In this document: in pieces, positions 1 to 6,464 of the stretch
Layout: each line of letters begins with the position of its first letter
How positions within the stretch are numbered: position 1 is the first letter of the stretch
NCBI GenBank assembly: GCA_020636095.1
Contig: JACJYN010000003.1
Location: forward strand, 744,001-808,000
Direction of reading: 5' to 3'
From: Lewinellaceae bacterium
Lineage (GTDB): Bacteria; Bacteroidota; Bacteroidia; Chitinophagales; Saprospiraceae
DNA: 64,000 bases
Made by a program: the position numbers and the translations under genes
Notes under the pieces: model-generated
Seen by the model: the letters and a program-made list of their open reading frames with translations, nothing else
Database searches by the model: none
Told to the model about the DNA's origin: nothing

Positions 1-886
1 CGGCTCGGGATTTAATCTTTTCCTTCACTCGTTCAGAGTCGGCGCCGAAGCTCAGCATGTTCAGGAAGTTATCCTCCTCCGCCAGCGTGCGCTCCGCCTC
101 CAGAGAGTCCCTTAACCGTTCCAAACGGTAGAGCGAATCGCGGATGGCCGCCTGCCGCGCCCGCTCGGCCCGCCGCGCCAGGATAGCCTTAGTCCCTATC
201 GTCGTATACCGCAGGCTGAGCTTAGCCGCCCGGCCGTCGTTGGGCAGGAAGAAACGGGTGACATCAGGCTCAAAAGTGGTGCTCATCACGATGCTGTCTC
301 CCTTCGGCAGCATCAGGATGGCCCGGCCCGCTTCATCCGTCCTGGCGACGAACACCTGGCCGCTTTTCTGCATATTGAAATACAGCAGTTCTCCTTCGTG
401 CGGCTGCCCTTCGAAGCCCACCACTGTCAGCCACAGCAGCACCCGCGACCGGGTCGGCATCTGGCTCTCCGCCACCTGCTGGAAGGCCGTATCGTTGCGA
501 ATCTCTTCGCTGTACTCTTTGGGCGTATAGCCGATCGCCCGGCGGCTCTGAACGAATTTGGCGTCTACCGTCCGGAAGCTTTCCAGGGCGGGCTCATCGG
601 CTGTATTGATAGTGAAGGATTGCCCGCGCGGTAAAAGGAAAACCACCTCGCCACCGGCGCCGGTTTGCCCGTACCACACTTTGTCCTGCTTTTTGTTGAC
701 GATCCATAGATCGAGATTGGGCACGCCCTTGTTCTTCAGGTCCAGCACCTTGAGGGTGAATTGTACATGCGTTTCGGTGGCCTTGGGGGCGGTGGGGTGG
801 TGGTAGTCTTGAAGGATGGTGTCGGGCTGGGCGGTGAGAATGAAGGGGGTAAAGAAGATGGCCAGGAAAAAGAGGGGTGTCTTCAT
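1..886 (-). CDS. Secreted protein of unknown function, C-terminus cut by window edge
   Basis: An open frame runs from ATG at 886 to the window edge without a stop, giving about 295 residues. The first 20 residues form a clean signal peptide ending in TAQ. Next comes a beta-rich stretch (about residues 40-110) that reads like an Ig-like or carboxypeptidase-regulatory-like domain (phrases such as DLKNKGVPNLDLWIVNKK). A second similar stretch follows at about 150-215. The visible end is strongly charged and helical (RRAERARQAAIRDSLYRLE), probably a coiled coil. I do not recognise the family. Exported to the periplasm or surface is the safe inference; the missing part may hold the functional domain. 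Confidence 0.75.
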   Translation of the reverse strand, partial: MKTPLFFLAIFFTPFILTAQPDTILQDYHHPTAPKATETHVQFTLKVLDLKNKGVPNLDLWIVNKKQDKVWYGQTGAGGEVVFLLPRGQSFTINTADEPALESFRTVDAKFVQSRRAIGYTPKEYSEEIRNDTAFQQVAESQMPTRSRVLLWLTVVGFEGQPHEGELLYFNMQKSGQVFVARTDEAGRAILMLPKGDSIVMSTTFEPDVTRFFLPNDGRAAKLSLRYTTIGTKAILARRAERARQAAIRDSLYRLERLRDSLEAERTLAEEDNFLNMLSFGADSERVKEKIKSRA

Positions 887-1017
887 GGGAATGTGTGTGT
901 GGTTAGAGAATAGGGTTTGGGAGGATAACGTTGGTAGGCGGGGGAGTAGTTTGTGTAGGCTGTTTTTTATGATTTATGTCTCACTTTTGAAGAGCATTCT
1001 ATTAAAAAAAAATTATA

Positions 1018-2073
1018 TTGTCGAAAGATCAGCTCAACGCCATAGAAAAAGAACTGAGAAAAGCGCTCAAAACCGCAGGAAGCCCCCAGCTTCATCAAGC
1101 GGGGGGGGATGTGCACCTTGTTTTATTAAACTATTTTTCAATATCAATGATCGATCAATTTTATCCCGGCATAATTGAACGCTTTCGTAATCTTGGTAGA
1201 TGGAAAGGTAAAGCGCCAAATAAGCCCGTACTGGTACTCTCTCTAATCGATTGCATCGAAGCCGGGTTATCATCATCAAAGAGGATACCGATAGATCAAC
1301 GATTATTTGATTCATACCAGCAAAACTGGGAACTCTTGGTTGGAAGTGATTCAAAAAGCAGGATAGAATACCCATTGTTCTACCTTAAAAATGATGATCT
1401 GGGTTGGAAAATGATAACGCGGCCTGGTGAGGAAGTAAAGGAAGAATTGAGCAAATCCAGAATTCAAAAAGATGTCGCTTATGGAATTTTCGATGATCCG
1501 ATTTGGGAGTTCCTCCAATCAAAAGAAAATAGAGATTTAGCAAGGGTTATTGTGCTCAGTAATTATTTTCCCGAGACTCAGCATAAATATCTGGATGATA
1601 GGCCATTTGAAGAAATCCGAAAATTGACATTAGATTTTTTTGAAGAAAGCCCCGCTCCTTACCGAGTTCGTGAAACGAAACAGGAAGGATATGTGAGAAG
1701 TGAACTTTTTAGAGCCAGGATTTTGCATCTTTATAATAATGCCTGCGCCATTTCCCGATTACAAATTGACCCACCAGTTCGAATAATTCAAGCCTGCCAT
1801 ATTTTATCTTTTGCGGAATCTGGCATGAATGTTATGAAAAATGGCATCGCTCTTTGCGCAAATCTTCATGCAGCTTTTGATGCTGGATTTTTAAGCATTA
1901 ATGAAAGCTACGAGGTAATTATTCCCCCAAAGAAAGTATTTAATGAGAATGTGTCTCCTTATAGCCTTGGGAAATTAAAAGGTTCAAAAATAATCCTTCC
2001 TGATAAGGAGCAATTCTGGCCCAGCCAGGAATACCTTGGACAACATAGAAAAAGATGGGGGTTTAAGCAGTAA
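1018..2073 (+). CDS. HNH-family predicted restriction endonuclease
   Basis: Two-part protein. The N-terminal half (about residues 45-135) has the pattern GKAPNKPVLVLSLIDCIEAG followed by a conserved YPLFYLKNDDLGWKM block, which resembles the modified-DNA (phosphorothioate) binding domain found in type IV restriction enzymes. The C-terminal half (about 220-330) is an HNH nuclease: QACHILSF, then NGIALCANLHAAFDAGFLS, matching the predicted HNH restriction endonucleases of the COG3440 type. The domain link to phosphorothioate sensing is inference. No methyltransferase or dnd/ssp gene is adjacent, as expected for a stand-alone modification-dependent enzyme. The gene is visibly AT-richer than its neighbours, suggesting transfer. 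Start uncertain: TTG at 1018 or ATG at 1147, which would still keep both domains. Confidence 0.8.
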   Translation: MSKDQLNAIEKELRKALKTAGSPQLHQAGGDVHLVLLNYFSISMIDQFYPGIIERFRNLGRWKGKAPNKPVLVLSLIDCIEAGLSSSKRIPIDQRLFDSYQQNWELLVGSDSKSRIEYPLFYLKNDDLGWKMITRPGEEVKEELSKSRIQKDVAYGIFDDPIWEFLQSKENRDLARVIVLSNYFPETQHKYLDDRPFEEIRKLTLDFFEESPAPYRVRETKQEGYVRSELFRARILHLYNNACAISRLQIDPPVRIIQACHILSFAESGMNVMKNGIALCANLHAAFDAGFLSINESYEVIIPPKKVFNENVSPYSLGKLKGSKIILPDKEQFWPSQEYLGQHRKRWGFKQ

Positions 2074-2133
2074 AGTTTAGATTTTCCAGATTTTCAAAAT
2101 CTGGAAAATCTAAAAATCTGGAAAATCTAAACT
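2074..2133. terminator. Bidirectional terminator with two alternative hairpins
   Basis: Three copies of one motif lie between convergent genes. The left arm (2076-2094) is an exact reverse complement of 2096-2114 with a one-base centre. Its start (2074-2092) is also an exact reverse complement of 2115-2133. The left arm can therefore pair with either copy but not both. A/T-rich flanks fit bidirectional rho-independent termination. Confidence 0.75.
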
Positions 2134-2140
2134 GTCAAGC

Positions 2141-2656
2141 CTAATCCTCATCCCTTTCCTCCTGCTCACCTCCGTACACGCCGCCTCCCTCCTGTCCGGC
2201 ATCGGCCTGGGCGGTAGCGCTGCCGATTTCCGTATGGCGGATTTGGCCGCCCGTGGCGCCTACCTGGGTGGCCACGCCCATAGCCGCCAGGGAAACAACA
2301 AGGGTGACGGCGTACAGGGCCTTGCTGAGGCTGTTGCTTTTAAAGCTGGCGGCCAGTGTGGCCAGGGAGAGCAGCCCCAGGCCGCTGATGAGCCAGATGA
2401 ATATGGATAGTATATCCTCGTGGCGCCCGATCAGGCTTTCCTGGACGCCGGGCAGGTTTTCGACTACCTCCTCAGCGCCCTCGCCGGTGAGGAAGGTGGG
2501 GATAGCCGCCAGCGCGGCGAAAAGGAAGAGCCCAAAGGTAGTACGTTTTACCGGCTCCGAGCGGAAGGCAAAGCCCGCCAGTAATACCAGCACCCCCAGC
2601 AAGGAGCCGACAATGGGGAGGTGGGTCAGTAGCAGATGAACATGTGCTTGATTCAT
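2141..2656 (-). CDS. DUF2231-type integral membrane protein (first copy)
   Basis: 171 residues beginning MNQAHVHLLLTHLPIVGSLL. It has four predicted transmembrane helices and the His-rich opening HVHLLLTHLPI seen in DUF2231 membrane proteins, followed by a hydrophilic Gly/Glu/Asp-rich tail. The ATG at 2656 is chosen over one 42 bases upstream because it begins the hydrophobic family core and is preceded by an A-rich leader typical of Bacteroidota. It starts 19 bp after the rubrerythrin stop, so the two are probably one transcript. A second DUF2231 protein is encoded at 5898-6368. The His residues could bind metal or haem (inference); biochemical function is unknown. Confidence 0.75.
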   Translation of the reverse strand: MNQAHVHLLLTHLPIVGSLLGVLVLLAGFAFRSEPVKRTTFGLFLFAALAAIPTFLTGEGAEEVVENLPGVQESLIGRHEDILSIFIWLISGLGLLSLATLAASFKSNSLSKALYAVTLVVSLAAMGVATQVGATGGQIRHTEIGSATAQADAGQEGGGVYGGEQEERDED

Positions 2657-2675
2657 GATCTTTATTTTTAGAGGA

Positions 2676-3414
2676 TTATAAGGAATTGATCTCGACAAAG
2701 CGCTCCCCGCTGGTCATGGAAATGCCGCAACGCTTGGGGGCGGCGCCATCGTAGGTATTGCCGCAGGTGGGGCAGACGAAGTAGCGGTAAAGTACCAGGC
2801 TGTCTTCCTGGCTATTTCGCAGAGCGGCAAAGTACTTTTCGTACAGCGGTTTATGCTTTTGTTCGGTTTTGTAAGCATAGTTGAAGCTGAGCAGGCCATC
2901 TGCATATCTGCCTTTGCCGCATTGGTAGAAACTCGGGATACATGGTGCTGATCTCGTAGGATTCGCCGGCGATGGCGTCCTCCAGGTTCTCTTTGGTGGT
3001 TTTGACCGTAAATTCCGGGCTCACCTTGCTGGCGGCTTCGCCCATCTCTTCCAGTGCCGCCCGGTGGTTGTTGGCGTGTACTTTCTCGGAAGCAGAAGTA
3101 CTTTAAACAGCAGGGCGATCTTTTGGTCTGCTTCTGCTTCGGCTTTTTGGAGTAAGCGGCGTATTTGGCGCTGGTACCGTCGTTTCTCCGGCGAAAGCGG
3201 TTTGCAGGTTGGCGATGGTAAGGGCGCGGGCGTCAGCGGGGCTGATTGCGTGCTCTTTTTTTTTTCGGCCTTTGTTAGCCACCAACTGGGCCGGCTGATC
3301 TTCGTTGAAAGTAGGCTCCTGTCCTATTTTCTTTTGCGGCTGATCATTACAGGAGGCCAATCCCATGCCGGCTATAGCGGCCAGCAGCATCGCGAATAAC
3401 AATCTCTTTTTCAT
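2676..3414 (-). pseudogene. Exported rubrerythrin-like lipoprotein, broken by five one-base shifts
   Basis: All three frames together give one rubrerythrin. It opens with a lipoprotein signal (MKKRLLFAMLL...GLASC) and a Lys-rich linker. The diiron part shows LQTAFAGET, SAKYAAYSKKAEAEADQKIA, ASEKVHANNHRAALEEMGEA and AGESYEISTMYPEF, with the glutamates and ExxH expected of the family. The tail is rubredoxin-like, with CPTCGNTYDGAAPKRCG, but only three of the usual four cysteines are visible. Shifts lie near 3178 (extra base), 3143, 3098, 2932 and 2897 (missing bases), mostly in short runs. Protein similarity is kept on both sides of each, so the shifts are recent or are sequencing errors. Known role of the family: reducing peroxide, normally in the cytoplasm; here the signal places it in the envelope. 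An 11-bp-phased operator precedes it. Confidence 0.85.
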
Positions 3415-3451
3415 GGTTCTTTTTTTAGAATGTCCAATTATCTGGACCCCA

Positions 3452-3459
3452 CAAAGATG
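3452..3459 (-). promoter_or_regulatory. Probable -7 element of the rubrerythrin promoter
   Basis: On the minus strand this reads CATCTTTG, 7 of 8 against the Bacteroidota TAnnTTTG -7 consensus. It sits 37 bp before the rubrerythrin ATG. Exactly 11 bases separate it from the nearest operator half-site, the same spacing as at the 6381-6388 promoter. Confidence 0.5.
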
Positions 3460-3470
3460 TACCCCGGGCC

Positions 3471-3514
3471 CTTATACGGCCCTTAAGCGATTCTAAAAAT
3501 TGGCTTAAAAATTA
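3471..3514 (-). promoter_or_regulatory. Four-half-site operator before rubrerythrin, 11-bp phase
   Basis: On the plus strand, half-sites CTTAT (3471), CTTAA (3482), CTAAA (3493) and CTTAA (3504) repeat every 11 bp. It aligns along its length with 6400-6443. Direct repeats one helical turn apart are the known binding mode of OmpR/PhoB-family response regulators (for example the PmrA box). The regulator encoded at 5043-5719 is the obvious candidate to bind it (inference). Confidence 0.7.
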
Positions 3515-3549
3515 GAGTATGTCCAAAATTCAATTAATGGCCTACAAGC

Positions 3550-3617
3550 GGCAAATTTTGTTCCAGACGGCGTTAAATTTTTCGCCGGATTGCCCGCATC
3601 CGGCTGCAAAATTTGCC
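3550..3617. repeat. Small inverted-repeat element
   Basis: 11-bp perfect inverted arms (3550-3560 and 3607-3617) enclose an inner perfect 7-bp hairpin (3584-3590 with 3598-3604, loop TGCCCGC). It lies in the leader or promoter zone between the kinase gene and the rubrerythrin operon. It could be a small mobile hairpin element or the terminator of the kinase transcript. Confidence 0.5.
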
Positions 3618-3673
3618 TTGTCTGAAATAAAATTTTCTCACTTTCGGCTCATCATCGAAATTTGAACACACTC

Positions 3674-5046
3674 TTATGGGAAAAACAACGTAATGGTGGT
3701 TCCTTCTCCTTCGTTGCTGCTCAGTTCGATACGGATACCCTGTAGGTCGGCGAGTTTTTTGACGATGGACAACCCCAGTCCGGTGCCGGGTATTCTGGAG
3801 TTGCGGGAGGCGTCGGCGCGGTAGAAGCGGTCGAAGAGGAACGGCAGGTGCTCGGCGGCAATGCCGGGGCCATCATCGGCAATGGAAAGGGCGCGTTCTT
3901 CCGGCCGCCAGTTGATATTTATCCGGCCTGGCGCCTGCCGTACTTGATGGCGTTGGCGGCCAGGTTGTCGGCTATCAGGCTGAGGGAAGATGGATCTGTT
4001 GTCAGTTCGGCTTCGGGAGGGATGTTGGTAATGACCTTTATTTGCTTCCGGTCCAGTTCGGGCTGCCATTGCGGCATCAGTTCCTGAACCAGGCGCAGCA
4101 GATTGACGGGCTCCTGGCTGAAACCGCCTACCTGCCTCCAGGCGGGAGAGTTGAAGTAGCTGGTACCCAGTATCCGGTTCATGCGGTCTACTTCCCGGAT
4201 GACTTCGGCGATCTTTTCTTCGTAATGCGCCGGCTCGCGTGGTGGCGGTACCAGCACTTCCAGGGTGCCCCGGATGGCGGCCAGCGGGGTGCGCAGCTCG
4301 TGGGAAGCGTCGGCTGTAAATTGTTTTTCCCGTTTGATGCGGCTTTCGATCCGGTTCAATAATGCATTAACGGTGGCACCAGTTGAAAGAGTGCGTCTTT
4401 GTGTTCCGGCATGGGCAAGCGGGTGTGAATGTTCGCATCGCCGATACCGGAGGCGGTTTTGATGATTTGGTGCACCGGCGCAATGCCTTTACCGCCGCGA
4501 CCGAAGTGGTAAGATAGAGCACCAGGAGCAGGAAAGGAAAAGCAATGAGCAGGGTAATGCGCAGGTTATTGAGCACCACCGCCGATTCTTCCATCGATAC
4601 GCCTATAACCAGCTGCCCGGTATTTTTACCAGTTGCGTTAATGATAGGGAAATTACCAGCCGGACCCGCTGCCCGTTGAGGCTGCTGTTGAGGAATGCCT
4701 CTTTTTCCAGGTAGGGGATGAAAAGAAAAAAAGTCTTTTTGCAGGTTGGCGGAACGAAACCGAAGGTTGCCCTGCGTATCGGTAATTTGCAGGAAGGTGG
4801 GATTGACCTTCCACCTGCTGGTGTTCCTGCTCTTCCCATTCCGGCATTCGGTTGATCACAATCGAGTCGCCTCTCCACAGGAGGTTGGAAAAAATTTCTT
4901 CCTGTTCCTGCCGGATATCCTCGTCGAGGTGATGATAGGCTGTAAAGTAAACAACGGCATACACTACCAGAAAGACCAGCAGGGTGGCTGCGCGCGGCAG
5001 CCAGGGTATTGAAAAGGGCGATCCGGTTTTGAAATGTCAGCTTCAT
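3674..5046 (-). pseudogene. Sensor histidine kinase, broken by several frameshifts
   Basis: The fragments read in order as an OmpR-partner kinase of about 455 residues. In order: an N-terminal membrane helix (LVFLVVYAVVYFTAYHHLDED); a periplasmic sensor; a second helix (LRITLLIAFPFLLLVLYLTTS); a HAMP-like linker; the H-box FTADASHELRTPLAAIRG; the N-box DNLAANAIKYG; the G1 box DDGPGIA; the F-box LPFLFDRFYRAD; and the G2 box GTGLGLSIVKK. It resembles CusS/QseC-type metal or stress sensors. At least six shifts occur, near 4995, 4815, 4740, 4610-4480, 4375 and 3930. Its ATG overlaps the regulator's stop (ATGA). If the shifts are sequencing errors the kinase is complete. Confidence 0.85.
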
Positions 5047-5719
5047 GCTTCCTCATTTACCCGGTACCCTACGCCGCGAATGGTTTCTATAAAGGAAGGC
5101 GCTCCGGGCTGGTCCAGCTTTTTGCGTAGAAAGTTAATGTACACATCGATCACTGAGGTGTCGTGCTCGAAGTTGATATCCCAGACTTTTTCAATGATGC
5201 GGGTGCGGCGGCATACTTTACCTTTATTGCGGAGCAGGTATTCCAGCAACGCAAATTCCTTTTGGGTCAGTTCTACCGGATTACCCCCTTTACCACCCGG
5301 TAGGCTTCGATATCCATTTCGATATCGCCGTAGGAAAAGACGTGCTGATCTCCTTCCTTACTGCGCAATAGCACACGGATGCGGGCGAGCAGTTCTTCAA
5401 AAGCAAATGGCTTCCGAATATAGTCGTTGGCGCCGGCTTCCATACCAAAAACAGCATCATCAACCGTATCTTTTGCCGTCAGAATAATGATGGGAGTTTG
5501 GGATTTTTCTTTTCGTATCTGTCGGCATATCTCGATCCCACTCACGCCCGGCAACATCCAGTCCAGAAGAAAAAGATCGTATTCTTCCAGGAGCCCCAGT
5601 GCCATATCCAGGCCGGTTCTTCCATTATCGGCCACATCGACGGCGAAGCCCTCTTCTCTCAGGCCGTCCCGGATAAAATTGGCGATGGGGGTTTCGTCCT
5701 CCACTAGCAGTATTCTCAT
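5043..5719 (-). pseudogene. OmpR-family response regulator, one frameshift
   Basis: Receiver domain from MRILLVEDETPIANFI, with phospho-acceptor aspartate in LFLLDWMLPG, switch Thr in ILTAKD and Lys in IRKPFAFEELL. A winged-helix DNA-binding domain follows (ELTQKEFALLEYLLRNKGKV, then SVIDVYINFLRKKLD and TIRGVGYRV). The frame breaks between the two domains at about 5283, in a run of five C on the plus strand: one more base would restore VVKGGNPVELTQKEF. The shift falls exactly in a homopolymer, so a base-calling error is likely. The gene overlaps its kinase by ATGA. It probably binds the 11-bp-phased operators at 3471 and 6400 (inference). Confidence 0.85.
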
Positions 5720-5780
5720 GGCTCATTTTTGTCATTCAGTGACGTGAGATTAATAAGTGTTGGGTTTAGTAGGTTAGTGA

Positions 5781-5861
5781 TTTTGGCTTTAACCGAGGCG
5801 AAGGTTCCCGACCTTAGCCTAGCTAAGGGAGGCGGTTCTTTAACGAAGGGTAAAGCCAAAA
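5781..5861. repeat. Inverted repeat upstream of the response regulator
   Basis: Perfect 11-bp arms (5781-5791 and 5851-5861) flank an inner stem (CCTTAGC / GCTAAGG type) between the second DUF2231 gene and the regulator. A further weak outer pairing involves 5736-5747 and 5892-5904. It could act as the DUF2231 terminator or be a small hairpin element; the regulator promoter must lie in or beside it. Confidence 0.5.
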
Positions 5862-5897
5862 GCGCTCCTAGGAAATCTGACAGTTATTGATCGCACG

Positions 5898-6368
5898 TCA
5901 CTCAGTATCGGAAAAAGTGGGTAAACTCAATTCTACACCAGCCGCGTGCCGATACACCAACTGCCCCCCAAGATAACCCGTTCGGGCCACCGATGCAATG
6001 AGTAAAGCAAACAGTACAATACTGATCAGGCCGGGCCAGCCCTGAAAACGCTTTAACGCAACCAGGCTCAGGCGAACCAGCACCACCGCCACACTCGCCC
6101 ATACGGTGATGAGCGCAGCCTGTTCGTGCAGGGCTACTGCCTGCCCAAGGCTGCCTTCCTCCATCCCTTCTCCAGCTGTCTCTCCGCTGAAGTAGGCTGC
6201 GGCAGCGCCGGCAGCGCCTAATAACAGCAGGAATAAACCAGCCTGTTTAAAAAAGGGACTACCGCTGAAAAAGCCGTAAAAGTCAGCAAGGAAGCCAACG
6301 ATCAGCAATGCAATGGGAAAATGCACCAGCATGGCGTGCAGGTGGGTGGCAGAAATCATCGTATTCAT
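5898..6368 (-). CDS. DUF2231-type integral membrane protein (second copy)
   Basis: 156 residues in one intact frame, opening MNTMISATHLHAMLVHFPIA. The His residues in HLHAMLVHFPIAL match the DUF2231 signature and parallel HVHLLLTHLPIV of the protein at 2141-2656. Four transmembrane helices follow, with conserved-looking EGSLGQAVALHEQAA between helices two and three. It is divergent from the P-type ATPase, and the shared 96-bp gap holds the operator at 6400-6443, so both are probably regulated together. Function is unknown; a redox or metal role in the membrane is inference from context. Confidence 0.8.
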   Translation of the reverse strand: MNTMISATHLHAMLVHFPIALLIVGFLADFYGFFSGSPFFKQAGLFLLLLGAAGAAAAYFSGETAGEGMEEGSLGQAVALHEQAALITVWASVAVVLVRLSLVALKRFQGWPGLISIVLFALLIASVARTGYLGGQLVYRHAAGVELSLPTFSDTE

Positions 6369-6380
6369 GGTTTTTATTTA

Positions 6381-6388
6381 CAATATTA
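6381..6388 (-). promoter_or_regulatory. Probable -7 element of the DUF2231 promoter
   Basis: The minus strand reads TAATATTG, 7 of 8 against TAnnTTTG. It lies 13 bp before the ATG and exactly 11 bases from the nearest operator half-site, matching the geometry at the rubrerythrin promoter. Confidence 0.5.
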
Positions 6389-6399
6389 CGTCCACCGGC

Positions 6400-6443
6400 A
6401 TTTAAGCAGGATTAAGCAATCCTTAAAAATTGCTTAAAAAAGC
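6400..6443. promoter_or_regulatory. Four-half-site operator between DUF2231 and ATPase, 11-bp phase
   Basis: Half-sites ATTTA (6400), ATTAA (6411), CTTAA (6422) and CTTAA (6433) are spaced exactly 11 bp. The region 6413-6437 also forms a TTAAGCAAT/ATTGCTTAA inverted pair. It matches the operator at 3471-3514 position by position. It lies 32 bp from the DUF2231 start and 22 bp from the ATPase start and could serve both. The expected binder is the adjacent OmpR-family regulator (inference). Confidence 0.7.
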
Positions 6444-6464
6444 AGCAAGCTCAACTACTATACC

